Source: Streptomyces clavuligerus
Lineage (GTDB): Bacteria > Actinomycetota > Actinomycetes > Streptomycetales > Streptomycetaceae
NCBI RefSeq assembly: GCF_005519465.1
Contig: NZ_CP027859.1
Span: 992,001-1,056,000 of the forward strand
Reading direction: 5' to 3'
DNA: 64,000 bases
The translations under genes and the position numbers were made by a program. Under the pieces are notes generated by a model, which saw only the letters and a list, made by a program, of their open reading frames with translations, was not told the DNA's origin and did not search any database. Positions 47,349 through 57,524 of this stretch are shown here, in pieces (the first letter of the stretch is position 1; each line of letters starts with the position of its first letter).

Positions 47349-48454
47349 TCGTCACCAAGTACCACCACGAAGGTCAGTTCCCCGACCTCCCCGCCCTTCT
47401 CACCCAGCTCGACGGGCTGCTGCGCTCGGGGGAGTACATCCTGAGCGCCCCGGTGGAACAGTTCGAGGAAGACTTCGCCGCGTATGTCGGAACCCGCCAC
47501 ACCGTGGGCGTCAACTCGGGAACGGACGCCCTCGTCCTCGCCCTGCGCGCCCTGAGCGTCGGCCCCGGCCATGAAGTCATCACCGTCGCCAACACCTTCC
47601 ACGCCAGCGCGCTGGCCATCACCTCGGTCGGCGCCCGACCCGCCCTGGTGGACTGCACACCGGACGACTTCCTGATGGACCTCGATCGTGTCGAAGCGGC
47701 CATCAACGAGAAGACCAGGGCCATCCTCGCCGTCCACCTGTTCGGCAAAGCCCTGGACATGGACCGCCTGCGGGACATCGCGGACCGCCACGGACTGGCC
47801 GTGGTCGAAGACTGCGCGCAGGCCGTCGGAGCACGCTGGGCCGGGCGGCGCGTGGGCTCCTTCGGGGACGCGGGCTGCTTCAGCTTCCACCCGTCCAAGA
47901 ACCTGGCGGCGGCGGGAGACGCCGGAGCCGTCACCACCGACCGGGCCGACATCGCGGACGCCCTGCGCGTACTGCGCGGACTCGGCCAGCGGACACAGAA
48001 CAACCACGTGGTCCGCGGCTACAACTCAAAACTCGACGCCGTTCAAGCCCTCGTCCTGCGGCACAAGCTCAGCAGACTGGACGCGTGGAACGACCGCCGC
48101 CGCGAACTGGCGGCCCGCTACTCCCAAGATCTGTCGCCCCACGCGGCCGTCCCGCCGCCGGCGGGCGAAGAACACGTCTTCCACCTGTACCAGGTCGCCG
48201 TACCCGGGCGGGACGCCGTACTCGCCGGACTGACCGCGGCCGGTATCGAAGCCATCGTCCGCTACCCGGTACCGATCCACCGGCAACCGGCCTTCGCCGA
48301 CCTGTCACTCGGACAGAGCTTCCCCAACGCCGAACACCAGGCCGCGAACACCCTGTGCCTGCCCATCCACCCCGACCTGACGACCGCCGAACTCACCTAT
48401 GTCATCGACCGGTTCAACGAGGCCGCCGCCACAACCCGAGGAGCACACCGATGA
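47345..48454 (+). CDS. DegT/DnrJ/EryC1-family PLP aminotransferase
   Basis: The 369-residue enzyme transfers an amino group to a keto-sugar or keto-cyclitol. It shows VGVNSGTDALVLALRAL (PLP phosphate site) near residue 58, VVEDCAQAVGARWAGR near 155 and the Schiff-base lysine in CFSFHPSKNLAAAGDAG (Lys185). The C-terminal YPVPIHRQPAF is typical of sugar aminotransferases. It introduces the nitrogen that would make the cluster product an aminocyclitol. GTG 47345 overlaps the dehydrogenase B stop; its own stop overlaps the epimerase ATG. Confidence 0.93.
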   Translation: MIVTKYHHEGQFPDLPALLTQLDGLLRSGEYILSAPVEQFEEDFAAYVGTRHTVGVNSGTDALVLALRALSVGPGHEVITVANTFHASALAITSVGARPALVDCTPDDFLMDLDRVEAAINEKTRAILAVHLFGKALDMDRLRDIADRHGLAVVEDCAQAVGARWAGRRVGSFGDAGCFSFHPSKNLAAAGDAGAVTTDRADIADALRVLRGLGQRTQNNHVVRGYNSKLDAVQALVLRHKLSRLDAWNDRRRELAARYSQDLSPHAAVPPPAGEEHVFHLYQVAVPGRDAVLAGLTAAGIEAIVRYPVPIHRQPAFADLSLGQSFPNAEHQAANTLCLPIHPDLTTAELTYVIDRFNEAAATTRGAHR

Positions 48455-49104
48455 CCCAGATACTTCCCGCCCTTCTCGGAGCCGACCCCCTCGCTCTGGG
48501 CGAGGCCATCGACGCGCTGGCCGACACCCGGGCGGACCTGCTGCACCTGGACGTCATGGACGGCGCCTTCGTCCCGGAGATCAGCTACGGCACCCGCACG
48601 ATCGCCGCCGTCCGACGGCGGACGACCCTCCAGCTCGACGTGCACCTCCAGGTCGAGCGGCCCGAGACCTACCTGGACGCCCTCATCGAAGCCAGGACGG
48701 ACCTCGTCACCGTCCACGTCGAGACCACACCTCACATATCGCGGCTGCTGCGCACGGTGACACAGGCCGGACTCCAGGCGGGAGTCGCCCTCAACCCGGG
48801 CACCCCCCTGGCACAGGTGGAAGAGGTCCTGGAGCAGGTCGTCCAGGTCACCGTCATGACGAGCAGCCCCGGCACCAGCGACTTCATGCCACACGTCCTG
48901 GACAAGATCCGCCGCCTGCGGACCCTCCTGGACTCGCGCGGCCTGAACCACCTGGCGATCGCGGCGGACGGAGGCGTGACCGTGGCCCGTGCCGGTGCGC
49001 TCCGCGCGGCAGGGGCGGACCGCCTCATCGCCGGCTCCGCCGTGTTCCAGGCGACCGGCGGGGTGGCCGCGGGAATCGAAGCACTCCGAGAGGCAGCTCA
49101 GTGA
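48451..49104 (+). CDS. Ribulose-phosphate 3-epimerase-like protein
   Basis: The 217-residue TIM-barrel enzyme has LLHLDVMDGAFVPEISYG near residue 31 and LDVHLQVERPETYLDA near 65. VHVETTPHISRLL lies near 92 and LAIAADGGVTVARAGALRAAG near 170, all of the Rpe family. In most Rpe proteins the first block reads FVPN; here the Asn is Glu. It could supply xylulose 5-phosphate for transketolase and S7P formation, or epimerise a cyclitol phosphate. ATG 48451 and the stop both overlap neighbours. It is a secondary copy, since a housekeeping gene is expected elsewhere. Confidence 0.88.
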   Translation: MTQILPALLGADPLALGEAIDALADTRADLLHLDVMDGAFVPEISYGTRTIAAVRRRTTLQLDVHLQVERPETYLDALIEARTDLVTVHVETTPHISRLLRTVTQAGLQAGVALNPGTPLAQVEEVLEQVVQVTVMTSSPGTSDFMPHVLDKIRRLRTLLDSRGLNHLAIAADGGVTVARAGALRAAGADRLIAGSAVFQATGGVAAGIEALREAAQ

Positions 49105-49772
49105 TCCGCCTGACCGTCGGCGCCGTGCTCTTCGACCTCGACGGGGTACTCGTCGACAGCACCGAGGGCAACCGGCGGGCCTGGCACACCTGGGCGGCCT
49201 CCCACGGGATCGACGGCACAGCCACCTTCAGCGTGGGCCATGGTCTCCAGACCGTGGATCACATCCGCCTCGTCGCCCCCGGTCTCGCCACCCGGACGGA
49301 AGTGGAACGCCTGGACGCACTGGAGGAAGAGCATTCTGCCGCCGTCACCGCGCAGCGAGGCACCGAAGACCTGGCCTCCCGGCTGGCGGGGATGGACTGG
49401 GGGATCGTCACCTCCTGCTCCTCGCGCGCCGCCGCCCAGCGACTGGCGACCGCCGGACTGCCGTACCCCCCGACCCTGGTGTGCGCCGATGACGTCTCCG
49501 AGGGCAAACCCTCGCCCGAGGGCTACCTCCTCGGCGCGCGGCGGCTGGGGGCCGACCCTTCGGCGGTCGTCGTGTTCGAGGACGCACCGGCGGGTGTGAC
49601 GGCGGCCAAGAAGGCGGGCATGCGCGTCGTGGCACTGACCACCACCCACGCCTCGGCCCGGCTGACGGCTGCCGACTGGCAGGTCGAAGACCTGTCCGGC
49701 GTGGGTTTCGACACCAGGGTGAACGGCCGCGAACACACCCTCACCCTCCACGCGCCAGGGGAACGCGCGTGA
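49101..49772 (+). CDS. HAD-superfamily phosphatase of the cyclitol cluster
   Basis: The 223-residue protein has motif I AVLFDLDGVLVDSTEGN near residue 8, motif II GIVTSCSSRAAAQRL near 105, motif III Lys in SEGKPSPEGYLLGARR near 135 and motif IV AVVVFEDAPAGVTAAKKAG near 155. It is of the beta-phosphoglucomutase/sugar-phosphatase subfamily. It probably dephosphorylates a cyclitol or sugar phosphate late in the pathway, like the HAD phosphatases of other C7-cyclitol routes. GTG 49101 overlaps the epimerase stop and its own stop overlaps the acetyltransferase start. Confidence 0.9.
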   Translation: MIRLTVGAVLFDLDGVLVDSTEGNRRAWHTWAASHGIDGTATFSVGHGLQTVDHIRLVAPGLATRTEVERLDALEEEHSAAVTAQRGTEDLASRLAGMDWGIVTSCSSRAAAQRLATAGLPYPPTLVCADDVSEGKPSPEGYLLGARRLGADPSAVVVFEDAPAGVTAAKKAGMRVVALTTTHASARLTAADWQVEDLSGVGFDTRVNGREHTLTLHAPGERA

Positions 49773-50998
49773 TCGAGCGAGGAACGCTGACCGACGAGTT
49801 CGTCCGCTTCAACAAGGCGTCGCTACGCCTGCACTACGGCATCCACCACAGTGACGCCACCATCCAGACCAAGCTGGGCCTGGCGGAACCGAAAGGCTTT
49901 CTGACCGTCCACGACCAGGAGATCGTCGCGGGAGCGGTCGGCTATCGGTGGCCCATCACCCTGCGACGGCACCGCGCGCTTCCCGCGGCGGGGATCGGGG
50001 AGATCGCGGTCCTGCCGTCCCATCGGCGGCGCGGGCTGCTGCGCGCGCTCCTGCGGGAACACCTCCGGGAGTCCGCGGAGGAGGGCTGCGCCGTCGCGGT
50101 GCTCAACGCCAGCGAAGGAGGTATCTACGGCAGGTTCGGATATGCCCCGGTGACCGCGGACTGCACCCACTCCTGGGACACCCGGGGTGCGGGGCTGAGG
50201 CCGTCACCGTCCGGCCCGGCACCGGGGTACACCGTCGACATGCCCGGCGCGGAGCTCCTTCGGACCGTCCTCCCGGGTCTGTTCGCCGCGTACCAGCGAG
50301 CCACCCCCGGGGAGCTGGAACGATCCGCTCCGTGGTGGCGCGCCCGCTGGGACAGCCCGGAAGCGGTCGGCGCCGCGCAGGACACACACCATGTACTGGT
50401 GCGCGCCCCGGACGGAACCGCCTCGGGTTACGCCTGCTGGCACCGGCCCACCGCCTGGAGCCTCGGTTCCGGCGCGGGGCCGGTCGTCGTGGAAGAGCTG
50501 GTCGCACTCGACCATCACACGGTGCGGGCCCTTCTGACCTGCTTCGCGGAGCTGGATCTCTGCTCCGAGGTCATCTTGCGGCGCAGACCACTGGCGGACC
50601 CGGTACGCCGACAGCTCGACGACCCCCGGCGCATGCGCGTGGCCGAGGTGAACGACCGTCTGTGGGCCCGGGTCCTCGACGTACCGGCGGTGGCGGAGGC
50701 ATGCCTCACCCTCCTCGACGCACCGCTCACCCTCCTGGTCCATGACACGGACGGACGCCCACCCGCGCAGTGGGACATCGTCCCGGGCGCGGACGGTCCG
50801 CGGTGCGTCGGCTCCGTTCGGCGCGCCGTGGACCTGGAGCTGGCGATCGACGACCTCACCGCCGTCCTGCTGGGTGCGGCGACCGCGCCCGAACTCGCCG
50901 CAGTCGGCCGGGTGGTGGAGCACACCGACGGCAGCACCCTCATCCTGGCCCGTGCCCTCGCCGCGAGCAGCCGACCACACTGCTCGACGGCCTTCTGA
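49769..50998 (+). CDS. Eis-like GNAT N-acetyltransferase
   Basis: The 409-residue protein has the tripartite Eis layout. An N-terminal GNAT domain has IGEIAVLPSHRRRGLLRALL near residue 75 and AVLNASEGGIYGRFGY near 110. A second GNAT-like domain and an SCP2-type C-terminal domain follow (LELAIDDLTAVLLG). The chain ends in Phe, as does Eis, whose terminal carboxylate takes part in catalysis. Eis enzymes acetylate amino groups of aminoglycosides, so here it could N-acetylate the aminocyclitol product or confer self-protection. GTG 49769 overlaps the HAD stop. Confidence 0.9.
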   Translation: MIERGTLTDEFVRFNKASLRLHYGIHHSDATIQTKLGLAEPKGFLTVHDQEIVAGAVGYRWPITLRRHRALPAAGIGEIAVLPSHRRRGLLRALLREHLRESAEEGCAVAVLNASEGGIYGRFGYAPVTADCTHSWDTRGAGLRPSPSGPAPGYTVDMPGAELLRTVLPGLFAAYQRATPGELERSAPWWRARWDSPEAVGAAQDTHHVLVRAPDGTASGYACWHRPTAWSLGSGAGPVVVEELVALDHHTVRALLTCFAELDLCSEVILRRRPLADPVRRQLDDPRRMRVAEVNDRLWARVLDVPAVAEACLTLLDAPLTLLVHDTDGRPPAQWDIVPGADGPRCVGSVRRAVDLELAIDDLTAVLLGAATAPELAAVGRVVEHTDGSTLILARALAASSRPHCSTAF

Positions 50999-51049
50999 GC
51001 GGGCCCGGCACCGACCTCAGCGACCCATCGACAGGGAGAGAGCCTCTCT

Positions 51050-52045
51050 ATGTCCATGACTTCCGCCATCACGCACACACCTACCCGAGCCTGCCTCGCC
51101 GGGGAGGATCTTGACTGGCTGGGCCATCGATCCGTCTGCGTGGCGGCCGATCTGCCCACCCGGATTCAGGTGGCGGCGAGCGGTGCCCAAGATCCTCACC
51201 CGGAGGTCGAAGCCACCGCCACCGCTGTGTGGAACCATATGCGTCGCTCCCTGCCTGGTCCCACCGTCACACGACGGCCCGCGGTGTCGGTCGACGCGTC
51301 CGCGCCACTGGCGAGCGGCCTGTCCTCGTCCTCGTCCCTGGTGATCGGGCTCCTGCGGGCTTTTGCCCGGTATCTGGGGGTCGAGGTCGACGGGGCCGCG
51401 CTGCTGGAGTGGTCCTACACCTATGAGTACGAGATCTACCACGGAGGAGGCATGGACCAGACGTCGATCATCGCGGGCGGCGCGGTCCGTACCGAGGGCC
51501 GTGACGGCTCCGTGCCGGTCCTGACCGGCTGCGTTCCCTTCCCGGAGGAGTGGCGGATCGTCGTCGTCGACTCGGCCACACCCAAGTCGACCGTCCGGCA
51601 CCTCGCCGACGTGCGCCGTCAGAGCCAGGAAGGCGATCGCCGTCTCGACGACTACATCACCGCGGCGGACCGGTGTGCCGCTCAGGTCTGGTCGGCGATC
51701 GCGGACTCCGACCTGACGCTGCTGGGGTCGGCCATGGAACAGGCCCACACCGCCATGCGGGACATCCAGCACATGTCGTCCTCCGTTCTGGAGGACATCC
51801 GGCAGATCACCCGGCGAACGGTCGGGCTGCCGCTCAAGGTGACCGGTGCCGGTGGCGGCGGCTCGATGATCGGCGTGTGCCCGAGGGGGGACGCGGGGGA
51901 GATCCAGCGGTCGCTCTCCCGGAGCCTGAAGGAGGCGTACCCCCGGGCACAGGTCCTGATCGCCGATGCCGTGCCGGTCACGGGGGAACTGGAGGTCGCG
52001 CGGCCGCACACCCGGTCCGGGGCCACCGGCTTGATCCTGAAGTGA
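51050..52045 (+). CDS. GHMP-family kinase
   Basis: The 331-residue small-molecule kinase shows the N-terminal substrate region CLAGEDLDWLGHRSVCVAAD near residue 15 (galactokinase-type signature GExxDxxG), the ATP motif PLASGLSSSSSLVIGL near 85 and KVTGAGGGGSMIGVCP near 265. It is the second kinase of the cluster and could phosphorylate a sugar for nucleotide activation or the cyclitol at another position. ATG 51050 follows GGGAGAG. A 51-base gap separates it from the acetyltransferase, so it may still be in the same transcript. It is the last gene I assign to the cluster. Confidence 0.88.
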   Translation: MSMTSAITHTPTRACLAGEDLDWLGHRSVCVAADLPTRIQVAASGAQDPHPEVEATATAVWNHMRRSLPGPTVTRRPAVSVDASAPLASGLSSSSSLVIGLLRAFARYLGVEVDGAALLEWSYTYEYEIYHGGGMDQTSIIAGGAVRTEGRDGSVPVLTGCVPFPEEWRIVVVDSATPKSTVRHLADVRRQSQEGDRRLDDYITAADRCAAQVWSAIADSDLTLLGSAMEQAHTAMRDIQHMSSSVLEDIRQITRRTVGLPLKVTGAGGGGSMIGVCPRGDAGEIQRSLSRSLKEAYPRAQVLIADAVPVTGELEVARPHTRSGATGLILK

Positions 52046-52078
52046 TCGTTTCGGGGGTGTTGTCCCTGGCGGTCGGTG

Positions 52079-52145
52079 AGGTGGTCTGCCCGTTCGGGCG
52101 GGTCGGGCGGGTCTGCCCGTTCGGGTGGGTCGGGCAGGTCCGGCG
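52079..52145. repeat. 30-bp direct repeat after the GHMP kinase
   Basis: Two copies of a unit beginning GTCTGCCCGTTCGGG with small changes, followed by a partial copy, in the gap before the NUDIX gene. They contain short G/C inverted segments and may act as a weak transcription stop. Confidence 0.6.
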
Positions 52146-52223
52146 GGGCGGGCAGGGAAGGTGAGGCCCCCATGTGCCGTGTTCCGCCCCTGCCCGTCCA
52201 TAAGACATCTAAGGTGTGATCGC

Positions 52224-52718
52224 ATGACCACCCCTGAATTCATCCTGCGGCTCCGCGAATTCATCGGCCACGATCCGCTCTGGCTGTCCGGCGTTACCGC
52301 GGTCGTGCTCGACGGAGAACGCGTGCTGCTGAACCGGCGTACGGACACCGGGAGGTGGGCGCTTCTGCACGGCATCCTGGAGCCGGGCGAGCAACCGGCC
52401 GCGGCTGTGGCCCGTGAGGTGTACGAGGAGACCGGCATCGTGGTGAGCCCCGAGCGGATCACCAGCGTCTACACGCTTCCGCCGATGGTGTGCGACAACG
52501 GCGACCAGGCCCAGTACCTCGACATCACCTTCCGCTGCCGCGTGGTCTCCGGCACGGCGCAGGTCAACGATGACGAGTCCCTCGACGTGGCGTGGTTTCC
52601 CCTGGACGCGCTTCCTGAGCTTCCCGAGAACGACAGACTCCTGCTGTCCAAGGCGACCGGGGACGGCGCCGAGCCGTGGTTCGACGGCCTGTCCCCGGCG
52701 ACCGCCGGGCAGAGCTGA
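52224..52718 (+). CDS. NUDIX hydrolase
   Basis: The 164-residue pyrophosphohydrolase has a complete Nudix box: GILEPGEQPAAAVAREVYEE then TGI, near residues 53-75, with all G, E and R-E-x-x-E-E positions present. The N-terminal helix and VTAVVLDGERVLLNRR fit the MutT-like group acting on nucleotide or nucleotide-sugar diphosphates. The substrate is not predictable. ATG 52224 follows a short AAGGTG. It stands between the cyclitol cluster and the VOC/terpene synthase pair, and its relation to either is unclear. Confidence 0.92.
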   Translation: MTTPEFILRLREFIGHDPLWLSGVTAVVLDGERVLLNRRTDTGRWALLHGILEPGEQPAAAVAREVYEETGIVVSPERITSVYTLPPMVCDNGDQAQYLDITFRCRVVSGTAQVNDDESLDVAWFPLDALPELPENDRLLLSKATGDGAEPWFDGLSPATAGQS

Positions 52719-52776
52719 CCCGGCCCTGAGACACCCACCCGGCGGGCAAGAGATCCGCCCCGTCCTGGGAGCAGCC

Positions 52777-54073
<1,297 letters not shown>

Positions 54074-54260
54074 CCCGCCCGTCCCTCCGCCCCCAGGGCC
54101 CCGCCGACCGCTGCCGCAGGGCTCCGGCTCCCCCGGGAGGGAATCCCCGCCCACCCCGATATGAAGAGAAACTGATGATGTGTCAGGGGCTGGCGCGACT
54201 CCCGATTGGCGAGAATGGCGTGTTGCCCACCGGCCCCGGGGTGCGGCAGCGTCCCGGGGT

Positions 54261-57200
54261 ATGGACAGTGAACGGAGCACTCACGCCCTTCCCTTCCCTC
54301 TCTCCCGCCGGGGGCTGCTCACCGCCGCCGGAGCGGCCTGCGCGCTCGGCGCGGTCCCCACGGGAACAGCCGCGGCGACCGGAACGGCGGCCGCCACCTC
54401 GTCCGCCGCGGCGACCGGGAGAGCAGCGGCCGGGACGGCGACCACCGCCGTCGCGCTGCGCCTCACCGAGGCCACCAACGGGGCCGCGAGCCTCGCCCCC
54501 GGCGGCGGAGGGCTGATCGCGGAGGTGCAGAGCACCCTGTGGTCGCTGCCGGCCGACGGGGGCCGCGCGACCCCGCTCACCCCCGCCGACCTGGAACCCG
54601 CCCGGCCCACACACTCCCCGGACGGGGAACTCGTCGCCTTCAGCGCGTACCGGGACGGCAACCACCACCTGTGGACGGTACGCCCGGACGGCACCGGACT
54701 GCGCCGCCGCACCGAGGGCCCCTGGGACGACCGGGGCCCCGCCTGGTCACCCGACGGCACCCGGATCGCGTTCGCCTCCGAACGCGGCGGAGACCCCGCC
54801 ACCGGCGCCCCCTACCGCATTCACGTCCTCGATCTGCGCACCGGCAACCTCACCCGTCTCACCGGCCTCTCCGGACAACAAGGCCCCCTCCAGGACGGAC
54901 CCTGGGAGGACTACGACCCCACCTGGTCACCCGACGGCACCCGGATTCTCTTCGTCCGGGGCCAGGGCGTCACCACCGCCACCGGCCCCGCCCTCGACGC
55001 CCGTACCGTCGCCGCCGTATCCGCCACCGGCACCGGAGCCGTCACCACCGTCCACACCGGAACCGCCGACGGCCAGATCATCGCCCCCGCCCTCGCCCCC
55101 GACGGCCGACGGCTCGCCTATCTGCGCACCACCCCCGCGCCCCGCGCCGGGTGCGTCCTCGTCCTCGACGGCGCACCCGTGCCCGTCACCGGCGACCTCG
55201 CCGCCGTACCCCCGCGCTGGACCGCCCGGGGAGAGCTGCTGCTCACCGTCGATGGATGCTTCACCCTGCTGCGCCCCGACCGGCCGACCGCCCCGAGGAC
55301 CCTCCCCTTCGACGGCACCCTCACCGCACGACGGCCCCGCTACCGCGTCAAGGAGTACGACCTCGGCGAAGCCCGCGTCCAGCCGGTGCGCGGCATCCAT
55401 CTGCCCGCCCTCTCCCCGGACGGCGGGAGGATCGCCTTCGCCGCCCTCAACTCCCTGTGGCTCGCGCACACCAACGGCGAACGCCCGCCCCGACGACTGC
55501 GCACCGCTCCCGCCACCCGCTATCTCCTCGGCCCCGTCTGGGACCCCGCGGGCCGCTCCCTCCTCTACGCCGACGACCGCGACGGACTCCTCGGCATCCG
55601 CCGCCTCGACCTCGCCACCGGCGCCGAGCAGACCCTCGCCGCGGGCGGCCGGGCCTTCCCCGCCCTCTCCCCGGACGGCACCCGGCTCGCCTGCCTCGAC
55701 ACCACCGGCCGACTCCTCGTCCGCGACCTCGTCACCGGCGCCGAACGGGTCCTCGCCACCCCCCTCAGCGGCGGCGGGCTCCCCGGCCGCCCGAGCTGGT
55801 CCCCGGACGGCCGGTGGATCGCCCTCTGCGACCGCAACCGGATCAGCCTCCGCTTCCGCGAGGGCTACAACCTGCTGCGGATCGTCGACGCCGGGACCGG
55901 TGCCGACCGGCTGCACACCGTCGCCCCCCACACCTCGATCTCCGACCGCCACGCCTCCGGACCCGTCTGGTCCCCCGACGGCGCCTGGCTCGCCGTCGTC
56001 GTGGAGTCCGCGCTCTGCCTGCTGCCCGTCGCCCCCGACGGCACCCCCACCGGGCCCCTGCGCCCCCTCACCGACGAACCCGCCGACCACCCCTCCTGGT
56101 CGGGCGACTCGTCCACCCTGCTCTACCTCTCCGGCGCGAGGCTCCGCACCATCCCCGTGACCGGCGGCGCGCCCACCACCGTCCGCGTCCCCCTCGATCT
56201 GCGCCCGCCCACCCCCGCCGACACCGTCGTCCACGCGGGCCGGCTCTGGGACGGCACCGGCGAACACGTCCGCGACGACGTCGACATCGTCATCCGCCGG
56301 GGACGGATCACCGCCGTCGAACCCCACCGGTCCGGCCGTACCCCCGCCCTCCGCCGGATCGACGCCTCCGCCCGCACCGTTCTCCCCGGGCTGTGGGACA
56401 CCCACACCCACCCCTGGCCGAGCAGCTACGGAGGCCGCCAGACCACCGGGGCCCTCACCTACGGTGTCACCACCACCGTGTCCTTCGGCGGCTTCGCCCA
56501 TGAACAGGTCAGGATCCGCGAGGCCGTCCACTCCGGACAGCTCGCCGGACCGAGGCTGCTGACCTGCGGGGAACCCCTCGACGGCAGCCGGGCCGCCTAC
56601 AGCATGTGCCGCGTCCACCGCACCCGGGCCGGGCTCCGGCGCACCCTGGAACGCGGCGTCGCCCTCGACTGGGACACCGTCAAGACCTATGTCCGCGCCC
56701 CCGCCTGGGTCATGGAGGAAGCCGCCCGCTTCGCCCACGAGCGCCTCGGGGTGCGCTCCGGCAGCCACTTCCTCACCCCGGGAATCCTCCTCGGCCAGGA
56801 TCTGACCACCCACCTCCAGGCCACCCAGCGGGCGGAGGCGGGGCACGCCACCACCGCCTCCGGCCGCGCCCACCAGGACGTCATGGCGGTCTACAGCGCC
56901 CGGGGCGCCGACTTCTCGCTGGTCGCCACCCCGTTCACTGCGGCCCCGCTGATCGGCTCGGCGCCCGAACTCGCCGACGACCCCCGTGTCACCGTGGTGA
57001 TGGCGCCCTGGGACGCGGCCCTGGTGAGACTGGCCGCCGCCCAGCCGCCCACGGCGGACCAACTGGCGACCCTCGACACGGAGATCGACGTCTACCGGCG
57101 CGTCCTCGCCGCCGGAGGGGCGGTCGCCCTCGGCACCGACGCGCCCCTCGGCCCGGCGGGCCTCTCCCTCCATCTGGGGTTGCGCGCCCTGCGCCGTTCC

Positions 57201-57524
57201 GGCCTCTCCGCCGCCCGGGCGCTGAGCACCGCCACCGTCATCCCCGCCCGCGTCTTCGGCCTCGGACAGCACCTCGGCACCGTCGAACGGGGTCGGCTCG
57301 CCGATCTCGCCATTGTCGACGGCGACCCCTTCGAGGACTTCGACACCCTCATCCGCACGGTCTCCTGCCTGCGCGGCGGGGTGGTGTACGAGACCGACGA
57401 CCTCATCGCCGCCACCGCCGCCCCCACGACCGCCGCCGCCGAACCCCTCGCCGCCGACCGGACCGACTGGCTCTCCGTCGGCACGCGGATGCACCGCGAC
57501 GGCTGCTGCGACCCCGGCGTCTGA
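54261..57524 (+). CDS. Tat-exported beta-propeller/amidohydrolase fusion
   Basis: The 1087-residue protein begins with a twin-arginine signal (LSRRGLLTAAGAACALGAVP). About 620 residues with repeated WSPDGTRIAF-like units follow (YDPTWSPDGTRILFVRG, GPVWSPDGAWLAVVV), a TolB/WD40 propeller. From residue about 650 is an imidazolonepropionase-like amidohydrolase: LPGLWDTHTHPW (HxH metal ligands near 713), GSHFLTPG, GHATT, and the final Asp in VALGTDAPLGPAG. It would hydrolyse cyclic amides or peptides outside the cell. ATG 54261 is chosen for the Tat motif; an in-frame GTG at 54180 would extend it. It lies between two terpene synthase genes. Confidence 0.9.
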   Translation: MDSERSTHALPFPLSRRGLLTAAGAACALGAVPTGTAAATGTAAATSSAAATGRAAAGTATTAVALRLTEATNGAASLAPGGGGLIAEVQSTLWSLPADGGRATPLTPADLEPARPTHSPDGELVAFSAYRDGNHHLWTVRPDGTGLRRRTEGPWDDRGPAWSPDGTRIAFASERGGDPATGAPYRIHVLDLRTGNLTRLTGLSGQQGPLQDGPWEDYDPTWSPDGTRILFVRGQGVTTATGPALDARTVAAVSATGTGAVTTVHTGTADGQIIAPALAPDGRRLAYLRTTPAPRAGCVLVLDGAPVPVTGDLAAVPPRWTARGELLLTVDGCFTLLRPDRPTAPRTLPFDGTLTARRPRYRVKEYDLGEARVQPVRGIHLPALSPDGGRIAFAALNSLWLAHTNGERPPRRLRTAPATRYLLGPVWDPAGRSLLYADDRDGLLGIRRLDLATGAEQTLAAGGRAFPALSPDGTRLACLDTTGRLLVRDLVTGAERVLATPLSGGGLPGRPSWSPDGRWIALCDRNRISLRFREGYNLLRIVDAGTGADRLHTVAPHTSISDRHASGPVWSPDGAWLAVVVESALCLLPVAPDGTPTGPLRPLTDEPADHPSWSGDSSTLLYLSGARLRTIPVTGGAPTTVRVPLDLRPPTPADTVVHAGRLWDGTGEHVRDDVDIVIRRGRITAVEPHRSGRTPALRRIDASARTVLPGLWDTHTHPWPSSYGGRQTTGALTYGVTTTVSFGGFAHEQVRIREAVHSGQLAGPRLLTCGEPLDGSRAAYSMCRVHRTRAGLRRTLERGVALDWDTVKTYVRAPAWVMEEAARFAHERLGVRSGSHFLTPGILLGQDLTTHLQATQRAEAGHATTASGRAHQDVMAVYSARGADFSLVATPFTAAPLIGSAPELADDPRVTVVMAPWDAALVRLAAAQPPTADQLATLDTEIDVYRRVLAAGGAVALGTDAPLGPAGLSLHLGLRALRRSGLSAARALSTATVIPARVFGLGQHLGTVERGRLADLAIVDGDPFEDFDTLIRTVSCLRGGVVYETDDLIAATAAPTTAAAEPLAADRTDWLSVGTRMHRDGCCDPGV

